A stretch of 52,964 bases of DNA from Dendronalium phyllosphericum CENA369. GTDB lineage: Bacteria; Cyanobacteriota; Cyanobacteriia; Cyanobacteriales; Nostocaceae. Position 1 is the first letter of the stretch; each line of letters starts with the position of its first letter. Shown in pieces: positions 8,864-18,370 of the stretch. The translations under genes and the position numbers were made by a program. The notes beneath the pieces were generated by a model. That model did not search any database, was not told where the DNA came from, and saw only the letters and a program-made list of their open reading frames with translations. The stretch lies in the NCBI RefSeq assembly GCF_016056275.1, contig NZ_JAECZA010000234.1:1-52964 (forward strand), written 5' to 3'.

Positions 8864-8902
8864 TATGGCAAAGTGCTGAGTGCTGAGTGCTGAGTGCTGA
8901 GT
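8864..8902. repeat. Dispersed 18-mer core with tandem GTGCTGA heptamers
   Basis: The core TATGGCAAAGTGCTGAGT (8864-8881) is followed by further GTGCTGA units, giving four perfect heptamers at 8873-8900. The same core, inverted and with one or two changes, lies at 19809-19826 and 42428-42445. The array sits between the convergent 85-aa and MgtE genes. Confidence 0.8.
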
Positions 8903-9099
8903 CAAAACACAGTTTTTGTAAAGCTTTGGGCAATCGCAACTGTCCTAACCGATGTGACTACAGCTATAACTCATAAATTGTCAGAAAAAGGAAGTCAGAA
9001 TAGTTTAAGAATCAGGCGAATATTTGATACATGAATATCTTACTTGATACTAGAGTCCCGATCAATTCTGACTTCTGACTCTTGGGTGCTGAATTCTTA

Positions 9100-10500
9100 C
9101 TATAAATTTAAAATTACCCGCGCTAAGTTAAAGTAAATTAAAACGCCCAGCACATCAACTGCTGTAGTAATAAATGGGGCCGACATCAACGCCGGATCTA
9201 AACGCAAAAAGCGAAATAAAAACGGCAGTGCGGAACCAGAGAGCGAAGCTAAAACAGAAATAGCTACCAAACTGCTACCTACAGCGATCGCAACTTCTAA
9301 TCGCCCTTGGAGAAAGAAAGCCCATACGGTAGCGATAGTACCTAACATTAATCCCAATAACGCCCCGGCGATCGCTTCTCGGCCAATTACCTGCAATGTA
9401 CCCAGCGATCGGATTTCGTCGGTATTCATCCCGCGAATTACTACTGTAGAAGACTGAGCGCCAACATTACCACCTGTACCTGTCAGTAAAGGAATAAACG
9501 CTGTTAGCGTTACCACTTTTGTCAAGATATCTTCTTGGGACTTAATAATTGTTCCTGTTACAGTGTTGGTAATCAATAAGACCAACAACCAGATAACCCG
9601 CTTACGGGCAACTTTCAATAAATTAGTTTGAAAATAGTTGTCGCCATCGGTTTGCACGCCACCACCCAAGGCGTAGATGTCTTCAGTAGTTTCCTGCTGA
9701 AGAATATCAATCACATCATCAACCGTGACAATCCCCACTAAACGCTGTTCTCTATCTACCACAGGCACAGCCAAAAAGTCATATCTTTGAATCAATCTGG
9801 CGACTTCTTCTTGGTCTGTATCTGTATGGACAAACACTACATCGCGGGTCATGATTTCGCCAATTGCTTCATCTGGCTGGGCTGTGACTAAATCACGCAG
9901 TGACAACATACCAGTTAACTGCCTCGCGCCATCAGTAACGTAAAGGTAATAAATCATCTCACTAGCATTAGCTAGGCTGCGAATTCGCTCTAGGGCAACA
10001 GCAACCGTAAAGTTTTCTTTTAGAGAAATTAACTCTGGTGTCATGATTCGCCCAGCTGTGTCAGCTTCATAACCTAAAAGTTGGGCTGTTGCTTCGCGTT
10101 CTCCAGAACTAAGTTGCTCTAGCAAGCGATTGACAACTTTTGCAGGTAGTTCATCAAATAACCTAGCGCGGTCATCTGGAGACATTTTATCGACAATCTC
10201 GCGCACATCCTGACTTTTCAGCTCCTCAATTAAACGTTGTTGAACGCTGTAGTCTAGATATTCATAAACCTCGATCGCTTCATCCTTAGAAAGCAAACGA
10301 AAAGCTAAAGCGTGCATTGCTTCTGGCAAACCTTCAATCGCCTCGGCAATATCCGCATACTGAACGGGCACGAGAATCGCTTTTGCTCCCGGCAAGTCAC
10401 CTGCCTCTAACAACATTTGCAGTTGAGTTCTCACTAAATCTCGCAATTCCCTGCGTGAAACATTCTGGAGGCTAGAGTTTAAATTATTTGTCTCAGTCAA
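9100..10500 (-). CDS. mgtE: Magnesium transporter MgtE
   Basis: The 466-residue protein has the full MgtE plan: a cytosolic N-domain of helical repeats (about residues 30-140; YEYLDYSVQQRLIEEL, RARLFDELP), a CBS-domain pair (about 145-275; RIMTPELISL, EIMTRDVVFV, VDVIDILQQETTED), a connecting helix, and five membrane segments (about 300-466) with the pore-type sequence PLLTGTGGNVGAQSSTVVIRGM. MgtE forms a dimeric Mg2+ channel gated by Mg2+ bound between N and CBS domains. Length is normal. It is monocistronic and convergent with the 85-aa gene. An ATG start at 10500 fits. Confidence 0.93.
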   Translation of the reverse strand: MTETNNLNSSLQNVSRRELRDLVRTQLQMLLEAGDLPGAKAILVPVQYADIAEAIEGLPEAMHALAFRLLSKDEAIEVYEYLDYSVQQRLIEELKSQDVREIVDKMSPDDRARLFDELPAKVVNRLLEQLSSGEREATAQLLGYEADTAGRIMTPELISLKENFTVAVALERIRSLANASEMIYYLYVTDGARQLTGMLSLRDLVTAQPDEAIGEIMTRDVVFVHTDTDQEEVARLIQRYDFLAVPVVDREQRLVGIVTVDDVIDILQQETTEDIYALGGGVQTDGDNYFQTNLLKVARKRVIWLLVLLITNTVTGTIIKSQEDILTKVVTLTAFIPLLTGTGGNVGAQSSTVVIRGMNTDEIRSLGTLQVIGREAIAGALLGLMLGTIATVWAFFLQGRLEVAIAVGSSLVAISVLASLSGSALPFLFRFLRLDPALMSAPFITTAVDVLGVLIYFNLARVILNL

Positions 10501-11313
10501 AGTCCACTTTCCTTAGCCAGTTTTAACAAGGTTGCTGCCCTTAGTCTAGGGGAAAGTGGTAATGTGAAACGTTTAACTTGTAATGTTTCCTACTTTCAGT
10601 CGAGCTTTTTATTTGCAAAAATTTACATTTTTGTACGTATTTCTTTTAATACAAACATAAATTTTAGAGAAATAGCGACACATATTTATCTAATTTCTGC
10701 AACAATGCTGTGTAATTCCACAGAGAAAAAGTTTGATTTTTTTAAATCTTTAAATAACAAATATCTTCTTTATCTAATTTTTATCTACTTAGTATCTTCA
10801 TGATTGAGACGGCAAGGGATTATCCCGTATTTTGGGAAATTTCATGCCAGCTTGGTCAAAAATTTGAGCTAGCTTTAAAAAGCTAGAGATTAATGTAAAT
10901 ATTTAAACAACATTCTCAAAAAGAATAGACATAGTAACGAGATATGTTGTCAAATGTGTAATCGATTAATTCAGAGAAAGTACTTAAGTAGTTAAATGTC
11001 AAAACATTACGCTAAATATGCAAGTACGTGCTTGCTTTTGCTGAATACTGTTTTACTTGAAGCTGCGTATACTTTCATCTCAAGCTAATCGTAGGAATAT
11101 CCAACAACCAAGATAGATGTTTTCCTCTCTATCTGACTAGTAAGCAGATAGTAACAGCATCAATCAATTAACAGGTTAATAGAATCTGCAACTTAAATAA
11201 TATATTTACGTTTTTACTTTCACGTATATTTTTACCAAATTTTCAAGACAAAACTAATCCTGAAACAAGTATTAGGGCATTAGTTGCAACATTGTTTTGA
11301 GGTATTGATCTCA
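10501..11313. other. Long intergenic region upstream of the PA14 protein gene
   Basis: About 810 bases, strongly AT-rich from 10560 to 11280. A 79-codon open frame at 10564-10803 exists, but it has low-complexity, AT-driven composition and no convincing ribosome-binding site, so I do not call it. I see no RNA gene or repeat. The region probably contains the promoter and 5' UTR of the large downstream gene. Confidence 0.5.
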
Positions 11314-14300
11314 ATGAATGATTACTCAAAAGCTCAAAGTTCATCGGTTCTTGACAAACCGCTAAATTCTGCAATTGCTACTAAATCTCCTTTAGAAGCG
11401 ATCGAACAAGAACAACCAAAAACTTTCGCTCGCTCTAGTGATGCTAATTCTGTGAGTTTATCTGCATTAGCAGCTAACAATACCGGAAATGGACTCGATG
11501 CAGAGTATTACGACAATCAAAACTTCACAAACTTGAAGTTAACGCGTGTAGATCCGACAGTCAACTTTAATTGGGGTAAGGGTTCTCCTGCTGCGTCTAT
11601 AGGTGCTGATACCTTCTCAGTACGTTGGACGGGTCAAGTAGAAGCCAAATATAGCGAGACTTATAACTTCTTCACCACGACTGATGATGGCGTGCGACTG
11701 TGGGTAGACGGGAAGCAAATCATCAATAGCTTTGTGAATCAAACTGCCGCAGAAGTTAGCGGGGCGATCGCATTGGTTGCTGGTCAGAAGTACGACATTA
11801 AAATGGAGTACTTTGAACATTACGTTGATGCTGTTGCCAAACTCTCTTGGTCTAGTCCCTCTCAGACAAAACAAATCATTCCTCAGTCTCAACTGTATAG
11901 CAATACCGATATCACTCCTCCTACTGCTACGGCAAATGCCGCCAATCTAACTACAGGTGGTGGAGATAGCTATACTTTCACTGTGAACTACAGCGATAAT
12001 ACAGCCGTTAATGTTGCCAGCTTGGATAATAACGATGTCATTGTGACTGGGCCGAATGGCTTTACTCAATCGGCAGCTTTGGTTAGTGTAGACAATAATA
12101 GCAATGGTAGTCAGCGCATCGCTACCTATAAAATTAATCCTCTAGAAGGAACGACTTGGAATATCTCCAACAATGGCACTTATACAATAGCGTTGCAAAC
12201 TAACCAAGTCAGCGACACTAAAGGCAATTTTGCTAGTGCTGGCAGTATAGGCAGTTTCCAGGTCAATATCGCTGGTACTGGTACGGGACTCAACGCAGAG
12301 TATTACGACAATCAAAACTTCACAAACTTGAAGTTAACGCGTGTAGATCCGACAGTCAACTTTAATTGGGGTAAGGGTTCTCCTGCTGCGTCTATAGGTG
12401 CTGATACCTTCTCAGTACGTTGGACGGGTCAAGTAGAAGCCAAATATAGCGAGACTTATAACTTCTTCACCACGACTGATGATGGCGTGCGACTGTGGGT
12501 AGACGGGAAGCAAATCATCAATAGCTTTGTGAATCAAACTGCCGCAGAAGTTAGCGGGGCGATCGCATTGGTTGCTGGTCAGAAGTACGACATTAAAATG
12601 GAGTACTTTGAACATTACGTTGATGCTGTTGCCAAACTCTCTTGGTCTAGTCCCTCTCAGACAAAACAAATCATTCCCAAGTCTCAACTGTATTTACCAA
12701 CAGAACCCACTATCAGCCTGGGATCTTCAGTCACGACTGTGAGCGAATCCGCTGGTAATGCAGTTATCAATGTGGTGCGAACTGGCGATTTAAGTGGCAC
12801 TGCTTCAATTAGATACGCAACTACTGCTGTGACTGCCGAACAAGGCAAAGATTACGGGACGGCAAACAGCGGCAGTGAAGTTATAGGTAGACTCAACTTC
12901 GCGGCGGGAGAAGCCAGCAAACAGATATTGATTCCTATCATTAACGATTCGTTAAAAGAGCAAAATGAAACTTTTTCTGTTGCCATTGATGAGCCAGATG
13001 GAGCAACTTTAGGAGTTCAGAGAACTCTGACAATTACAATTCAAGATGACGATAATACAAACCTCAGCTTTACTGAGCCAGAAGTCAATGAGAATGTCGG
13101 TACTGCTAAAGTGACCGTTTCGCGCAATAATAGTTCGGCAGTTGCGAGTGTAGACTACACGACCGTGGATGGTACTGCTAAAGCTGGTTCTGATTACACT
13201 GCTGTATCTGGAACCTTGAACTTTGCTGTCGGAGAAACCAGTAAGACAATTTCTATCTTAATTAAAGATGACACGATCGCAGAACCAAACGAAAAGTTTT
13301 CTTTGAAATTCAAGAATGCAGTTGGAGTAGGATTAGAGCAAGACACGGCTGTAATTTCCATTATCGACAATGACCCAGGTAGCTTTACCAAACAAACTGT
13401 AGTTGACGGATTGAATGAACCCACAGCGTTTGACTGGACACCTGATAATAGCCGGATGTTCGTTGCTCAAAAAGATGGGGTAGTCAGGCTGATAGAGAAT
13501 GGCACTTTACTATCAAAACCATTTATTGATATTTCTGCACAAGTAAATGATATACGCGATCGCGGTTTGTTAGGCATTGCCGTGCATCCCGATTTTGGCA
13601 AAGCTACTAACCCGAAAAACTACGTCTACCTGCTGTTCACCTACGATCCCGCAGAAACCGATCCCAGCAATTCCAAAAACAATCCCAATGCGACGTTAGA
13701 CAATCGCGATCAGTCTGGTAACCGTGCTGCACGCCTAATTCGGGTAGAAGCTGACCCCAGTACCAACTACACAACTGCTAAGGCTGGCAGCGAAGTTGTT
13801 TTGCTAGGTAAAAACGACCTTTGGCAGTACATCAGTCACCCTGACAAGGATAGCACAGATGTTACACAGAACTATGCACCATCAGGGATTCTCAACAAAA
13901 CTACTGGCAAGCTGTTTACCAGTATGCAGGATTATCTAAATAATCTTAACAACGCCACAAACGTTGAAGATTTTATTGCTACCGATAGTCAATCCCATTC
14001 GATTGGTACTATACGTTTCGGTACTGATGGTTCTCTGTTTGTTGGCGTTGGCGATGGAACTTCCTATAACCAAGTAGATCCTCGTGCAATTCGCGTTCAG
14101 GATGTCAATAATTTATCTGGTAAAATCCTGCGAATTGACCCAATCACAGGTGAAGGCTTATCCAATAATCCCTTCTACAACTCTAGTAACCCCAATAGCA
14201 ATGCTTCTAAAGTTTGGAACTACGGTCTACGTAACCCCTTCCGCTTTACCATCGATAAAGATACCAACACTCCTTATATTGGTGATGTGGGCTGGCAAAC

Positions 14301-14772
14301 TTGGGAAGAGGTCAATATTGGCGTAAAAGGAGCTAACTTTGGCTGGCCGGGTTATGAAGGTGGTCTGGATGCCAACGGTAATACTGTCAGCCTCAAACAA
14401 GGAAGTTATGCTTCCTACACCGCTATTGCTTCAAAACTACAAGCTTTGTATGATAGCGGCACTGCCATAGCGCCAACTTACACTTACAAACATTATCGCG
14501 ATTCTACTGGCAACAGTTCCGATGCGATCGTTGTAGGCGATTTTTACACAGGCAACACTTTTCCTTCAATCTATCAAGGTACATTGTTTATTGCTGATGC
14601 CAGTAAAGGAACTATCGATAATTTGACACTTGATAGTGAAGGCAAAGTCGTCTCAGTGAGACGATTTGCGACTAATGCCGGAGCGCCCGTGCAACTCACT
14701 ACTGGAGAGGATGGCAATCTATACTATGCAGACTTGTATGGAGGGAAAATTATGAGATTTACACCTGCTTAG
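11314..14772 (+). CDS. Multidomain exoprotein: two PA14, two Calx-beta, sugar-dehydrogenase propeller
   Basis: The protein has 1152 residues from the ATG at 11314 (GAGG about 11 bases upstream; a TTG at 11284 would add ten). Order: low-complexity N-terminus, PA14 domain (about 60-196), Ig-like linker (200-320), second PA14 (325-461), Calx-beta (465-580; NVVRTGDLSGTASI, LTITIQDDDN), Calx-beta (582-688; VISIIDNDPGS), then a glucose/sorbosone-dehydrogenase-type beta-propeller (690-1150; GLLGIAVHPDFG, VWNYGLRNPFRF, NFGWPGYEGG). PA14 and Calx-beta domains suggest carbohydrate and calcium binding outside the cell; the propeller may oxidise sugars with PQQ or may be non-catalytic. No classical signal peptide is visible. 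The two PA14 segments are identical over 383 bp. Confidence 0.88.
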   Translation: MNDYSKAQSSSVLDKPLNSAIATKSPLEAIEQEQPKTFARSSDANSVSLSALAANNTGNGLDAEYYDNQNFTNLKLTRVDPTVNFNWGKGSPAASIGADTFSVRWTGQVEAKYSETYNFFTTTDDGVRLWVDGKQIINSFVNQTAAEVSGAIALVAGQKYDIKMEYFEHYVDAVAKLSWSSPSQTKQIIPQSQLYSNTDITPPTATANAANLTTGGGDSYTFTVNYSDNTAVNVASLDNNDVIVTGPNGFTQSAALVSVDNNSNGSQRIATYKINPLEGTTWNISNNGTYTIALQTNQVSDTKGNFASAGSIGSFQVNIAGTGTGLNAEYYDNQNFTNLKLTRVDPTVNFNWGKGSPAASIGADTFSVRWTGQVEAKYSETYNFFTTTDDGVRLWVDGKQIINSFVNQTAAEVSGAIALVAGQKYDIKMEYFEHYVDAVAKLSWSSPSQTKQIIPKSQLYLPTEPTISLGSSVTTVSESAGNAVINVVRTGDLSGTASIRYATTAVTAEQGKDYGTANSGSEVIGRLNFAAGEASKQILIPIINDSLKEQNETFSVAIDEPDGATLGVQRTLTITIQDDDNTNLSFTEPEVNENVGTAKVTVSRNNSSAVASVDYTTVDGTAKAGSDYTAVSGTLNFAVGETSKTISILIKDDTIAEPNEKFSLKFKNAVGVGLEQDTAVISIIDNDPGSFTKQTVVDGLNEPTAFDWTPDNSRMFVAQKDGVVRLIENGTLLSKPFIDISAQVNDIRDRGLLGIAVHPDFGKATNPKNYVYLLFTYDPAETDPSNSKNNPNATLDNRDQSGNRAARLIRVEADPSTNYTTAKAGSEVVLLGKNDLWQYISHPDKDSTDVTQNYAPSGILNKTTGKLFTSMQDYLNNLNNATNVEDFIATDSQSHSIGTIRFGTDGSLFVGVGDGTSYNQVDPRAIRVQDVNNLSGKILRIDPITGEGLSNNPFYNSSNPNSNASKVWNYGLRNPFRFTIDKDTNTPYIGDVGWQTWEEVNIGVKGANFGWPGYEGGLDANGNTVSLKQGSYASYTAIASKLQALYDSGTAIAPTYTYKHYRDSTGNSSDAIVVGDFYTGNTFPSIYQGTLFIADASKGTIDNLTLDSEGKVVSVRRFATNAGAPVQLTTGEDGNLYYADLYGGKIMRFTPA
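11500..11882 (+). repeat. Intragenic 383-bp duplication, copy 1 (PA14)
   Basis: This segment is identical base for base to 12295-12677 (offset 795 nt, 265 codons), with two mismatched bases and then another short identical run at the 3' edge. It encodes most of the first PA14 domain. Confidence 0.95.
12295..12677 (+). repeat. Intragenic 383-bp duplication, copy 2 (PA14)
   Basis: Second perfect copy of 11500-11882, encoding the second PA14 domain. The absence of even synonymous differences points to a very recent duplication or ongoing gene conversion. Confidence 0.95.
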
Positions 14773-14862
14773 AGATAAAGAGCAGGGGGAGCGGAGGGGC
14801 GGAGGAGAAAAAGGCAGTTGCAGAAATTACTCTTATCCCCCCATCCTCTTCTTGCCCCCTGT

Positions 14863-16410
14863 TTACGAAAGTTTGGTTAGAAAACCTAAAAGCTTTTTGG
14901 TTCGTGGTGTCAGCAGTGTGCGGCGATATGCATCTGCTGCCTTTTTAATTCCTTCTGCTTGAGTTGGGTAAGGATGAATGACGCTGCTTAACTTGCTCAA
15001 ACCTATTTTATGTACAATTGCCGCTGTTACTTCCGAAAGCATCTCACCTGCATGACTGGCGACAATAGTCGCACCGAGAATTTCATCAGACCCCTTTTTA
15101 TGGAGAATTTTGACAAATCCTGACTCTTCACCATCGGCGATCGCTCGGTCTACACTACTAAAAGGAATTTTAATTGTTGCTACATCAATTCCTTGCTTCT
15201 GCGCTTGGTGTTCGTACATCCCGACATGAGCAATTTCTGGGTCGGTATATGTTACCCACGGCATTACTAAACTACTGAGTTTAGAGCGACCCAAGCCAAA
15301 GGGAGAAAATAGGGTATTTTTAATTACAATCCGCGCCGCTGCATCGGCGGCATGGGTAAATTTCCAATTCATGCAGATGTCGCCAGCCGCATAAATTTTG
15401 GGATTTGTGGTTTGAAGATAATCATTGACCTTCACACCTTGGTGCTTGTCATACTCTACCCCCACTACTTCTAAATTTAGACCTTCCACATTCGGCGCAC
15501 GTCCCGCACCGACTAAAATTTCGTCTACAGTCACAGAATCTCGATAACCTTTAGAGGAAAAATAAAGCCGCTTGCCATCAGTCACAGTTGCCACTTCTTC
15601 CAAATGGCAATTCAGTACTAAGCGAATTCCTTCTTTTATCAAGACCTTTTGGACGATTTCAGCAGCGTCAGCATCTTCTTTATTCAGGACGTGAGAACCG
15701 CTATGGAAAAGTACTACTTCACTACCCAAGCGCCGAAAAGCCTGAGCCAATTCACAACCAATGGGGCCGCCGCCAATTACCGCTAACCGTTCTGGTTGTT
15801 GAATCAAAGAAAAAACTGTCTCATTCGTCAGATAACCTGCTTGTTCGATTCCTAAAATGGCAGGTTGTGCAGCTCTTGCACCAGTGGCAATTACAGCTTT
15901 TTTAAACTTGAGGGTTTTGTCGCCAACTTCCACAGTATTTTTACTAGCGAAGCGACCGCTACCCAAGAAAACATCAACTCCCAGTGATGAGAAGCGTTCG
16001 GCTGAGTCATGAGGACTAATACCAGCCCTTACCTGCCGCATCCGTGCCATAACTGCGGGAAAATCAATATCAATATGTGCGGGAATATTTACTCCCAAGT
16101 CTTTGGCATTCCAGATTTCGCCAACCACGCGAGCAGACCGGATTATAGTTTTGGATGGTACGCAACCAACATTCAAGCAATCTCCACCCATGAGATGCTT
16201 TTCAATCAATGCCACTTTCAAACCTAAATCTAGACCTGCTGCACCTGCTGCCACCACTAACCCTGCTGTACCAGCGCCAATAACTACCAAGTCGTAAACA
16301 TCAGCAGGTTGTGGATTTACCCAATTTGGTGGATGAACGTGAGAAACTAATGTTTGATTATATTCATCCACTGGGCGAACAATGACTCTTTCTAATTCTG
16401 AATTAGACAT
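14863..16410 (-). CDS. Mercuric-reductase-like pyridine nucleotide-disulfide oxidoreductase
   Basis: A 515-residue flavoprotein with N-terminal FAD fold (VIGAGTAGLVVAAGAAGL, about residues 43-60), redox-active disulfide GGDCLNVGCVPSKT (about 76-89), NAD(P)-binding GGGPIGCELAQAF (about 213-225), second FAD motif YAAGDICM (about 340) and a C-terminal dimerisation domain. It lacks both the N-terminal heavy-metal-binding domain and the C-terminal Cys-Cys pair of true MerA, so mercury reduction is unlikely; a dithiol or quinone oxidoreductase role is more plausible. It is the last gene of a minus-strand set after the TVP38-type and glycosyltransferase genes, a pairing with TVP38 proteins that recurs in bacteria. 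Confidence 0.88.
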   Translation of the reverse strand: MSNSELERVIVRPVDEYNQTLVSHVHPPNWVNPQPADVYDLVVIGAGTAGLVVAAGAAGLDLGLKVALIEKHLMGGDCLNVGCVPSKTIIRSARVVGEIWNAKDLGVNIPAHIDIDFPAVMARMRQVRAGISPHDSAERFSSLGVDVFLGSGRFASKNTVEVGDKTLKFKKAVIATGARAAQPAILGIEQAGYLTNETVFSLIQQPERLAVIGGGPIGCELAQAFRRLGSEVVLFHSGSHVLNKEDADAAEIVQKVLIKEGIRLVLNCHLEEVATVTDGKRLYFSSKGYRDSVTVDEILVGAGRAPNVEGLNLEVVGVEYDKHQGVKVNDYLQTTNPKIYAAGDICMNWKFTHAADAAARIVIKNTLFSPFGLGRSKLSSLVMPWVTYTDPEIAHVGMYEHQAQKQGIDVATIKIPFSSVDRAIADGEESGFVKILHKKGSDEILGATIVASHAGEMLSEVTAAIVHKIGLSKLSSVIHPYPTQAEGIKKAADAYRRTLLTPRTKKLLGFLTKLS

Positions 16411-16521
16411 TTTAAGTATAAAGTATGAAAGTTTTGGTTACTTTATTATTTGTCCTGATGCGGAATGCTTATTTTAAAAGGATTACAGCTGCTGAACTGT
16501 TTTGTCAGTTACGCTTGGAGT

Positions 16522-17241
16522 TTAATTTTTAATTGTTTCGTCTTCTAAAGCTTTCCGAGCAATACGGGTTACATATACTGTAACGGCAATTGTGGCAATT
16601 AAACCTACGATCCTGATTGTCCATTGCATAGTGGAATTCGTGGGTTGAGCTTCAGTCCCAATTGCGGCAATATCGCTAGCCAAAGAACCTATATAAACGT
16701 ACATGATGGTTCCAGGAATCATCCCAATAGAGCCGATAAAATAGTCTTTGAAAGAAACTCCAGTAATGCCAAAAGCGTAGTTCAATAAATTAAAAGGAAA
16801 TATTGGGGATAGTCGGGTTAATAAAACAATTTTTAATCCTTCTCGGCCAACAGCGCGGTCAATAACAGCAAATTTTTGATTATCGGCTATTTTCTTTGCA
16901 ATCCAACCTCTTGCTAGATAACGCCCCACGAAAAATGCACCTGTTGCACCTAGGGTTGCACCAATAAGTACATACACAGAACCCCAAAAAATGCCAAAGA
17001 TAACACCAGCCCCTAAAGTCAAAATTGAGCCTGGTAAAAAAGCAATGGTAGCGATAATATAAAGTGCGATAAAAGCTATAGCTCCTACAGTACCCAGGCT
17101 ATCAATCCACTGCAAAGCGTTGCGTAAAAGTGCTTGGGGATTGAAATAATTTGAATTATCAATCGATGCCTGTGCCCAAGCTATATGTGTATTTAACAAG
17201 GAGGCGATCGCTAGTTTGATGGAAATGCCAAAAACAGACAT
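16522..17241 (-). CDS. TVP38/TMEM64 (DedA-like, SNARE-associated) membrane protein
   Basis: A 239-residue polytopic protein of the SNARE-associated/VTT domain family. Diagnostic segments are ILTLGAGVIFGIFWGSVYVLIGATLGATGAFFVGRY in its separate parts (GAGVIFG, GATLGA), RLSPIFPFNLLNYAFG (about 140-155) and PGTIMYVYIGSLA (about 172-184). About five membrane or re-entrant helices are visible. Family members act in lipid scrambling or membrane homeostasis, but the role in cyanobacteria is not established. It lies between the glycosyltransferase and the flavoprotein on the same strand with gaps of about 110 bases. Confidence 0.87.
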   Translation of the reverse strand: MSVFGISIKLAIASLLNTHIAWAQASIDNSNYFNPQALLRNALQWIDSLGTVGAIAFIALYIIATIAFLPGSILTLGAGVIFGIFWGSVYVLIGATLGATGAFFVGRYLARGWIAKKIADNQKFAVIDRAVGREGLKIVLLTRLSPIFPFNLLNYAFGITGVSFKDYFIGSIGMIPGTIMYVYIGSLASDIAAIGTEAQPTNSTMQWTIRIVGLIATIAVTVYVTRIARKALEDETIKN

Positions 17242-17355
17242 ATGATATGTTTTTTTTAAATAAGAAAAGATTTTTATCTAAACAAAAAACAATTATTTGC
17301 TACTTATTTAAGTATTACTTGTAATTCAAGATATACTAATTAAATGAAAAATAGC

Positions 17356-18066
17356 TTAATTTTTTCTAAATTTACCCTGGCGATACCAGCTATGAATTTG
17401 TTCGGGTGAAACACCGAGAAAATAAGCAATAATGACTATTTGATTAATCAAGGTTGTTTTAAATACTCCCTTTTGTAACCATCTCCGAGCTGAAGTCACA
17501 ACTGGTACGGGAAGAATTACAATTTTTCCGGTGCGTTTTAAACGACGCATTAGTTCAAAGTCTTCCATGATAGGCAATTCGGGAAAGCCACCAATTTGCT
17601 GAAATACTTCTTTTGTTAAAAAAATTGCTTGATCGCCGTATGGCATTTGCAAAAAACGCGATCGCCAATTTACTCCCCACTCCACCCAGCGCAAACTCAA
17701 AAGCGATGCATCAATTCGCAAAGCAAACGCACCTGCTACTATTGCTGGCTTTTGCAAGGCGGCGCGAATCAAAACGTCAAACTTTGGCGGTAAACGGGTA
17801 TCTGCATGGAGAAATAGCAGAATGTCACCGCTAGCAGCTACAGCACCCGCATTCATTTGACTGGCGCGACCAGGAGACGATGAAATAACTGTTACACCTA
17901 ATGACTGAGCTATTTCTACTGTGCCATCTTGGGAGCCGCCATCCACGACAATTATTTCTATATTTGTACTGTGTTGGGTTGTAGCAATAGCTTCTTTGAT
18001 ATTTCTTGCTTCATTGAGAGTCGGAATAATAATCGAAATCCTAGCAGCATCAATATTCTGACTCAT
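17356..18066 (-). CDS. GT2 glycosyltransferase, TIGR04283 family
   Basis: A 236-residue single-domain GT-A glycosyltransferase. It has the N-terminal ISIIIPTLNEARNI, the nucleotide-sugar acidic motifs VDGGSQDGT and HADTRLP, and GRASQMNAGA, a hallmark of the TIGR04283 subfamily. PIMEDFELMRRLKR near residue 165 supplies the usual ED motif. No membrane segment is obvious except a short hydrophobic C-terminal helix (NQIVIIAYFLGV). It is the first gene of the minus-strand set with the TVP38 and flavoprotein genes. Acceptor and donor are unknown. Confidence 0.87.
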   Translation of the reverse strand: MSQNIDAARISIIIPTLNEARNIKEAIATTQHSTNIEIIVVDGGSQDGTVEIAQSLGVTVISSSPGRASQMNAGAVAASGDILLFLHADTRLPPKFDVLIRAALQKPAIVAGAFALRIDASLLSLRWVEWGVNWRSRFLQMPYGDQAIFLTKEVFQQIGGFPELPIMEDFELMRRLKRTGKIVILPVPVVTSARRWLQKGVFKTTLINQIVIIAYFLGVSPEQIHSWYRQGKFRKN

Positions 18067-18370
18067 GATATTTGAGAACTAGTGTGTTGATTCAACCACA
18101 ATTACATTATTTTAAGCAGTTGGGCGATCGCTTCTTAAAATAGCATTGGTAATTATAGGATTTAGGCAGCGAACCGAAAAATCAAGGGGTGTGGAGGTGT
18201 AGTGAGTAAAACCCTGGCGTAAGTTCTATCCCTATTTGAAGAAATCCGTACATCCATCTCTATTCATATTTGCTAGTCTAGGTATAGTGCAGAGTGTACT
18301 AATAGTGGTGTAGCTGTAACACAGCTAGCGGGCGACAAATTATTAAAACTAACAATCAGAGATAGTAGTT
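18067..18370. other. Divergent intergenic region (glycosyltransferase / 2TM protein)
   Basis: About 300 bases between divergent genes with one GGCGATCGC site. I see no gene or RNA. Promoters for both flanking genes are expected here, but I cannot place them with confidence. Confidence 0.45.

Noticed and set aside
10564-10803. 79-codon open frame upstream of the PA14 gene
   Set aside because: Composition follows the AT-rich background (many Phe, Ile, Leu, Asn), there is no ribosome-binding site and no recognisable motif.
14863-16410. Annotation as true mercuric reductase MerA
   Set aside because: There is no N-terminal metal-binding domain, no C-terminal Cys-Cys pair and no mer genes nearby.
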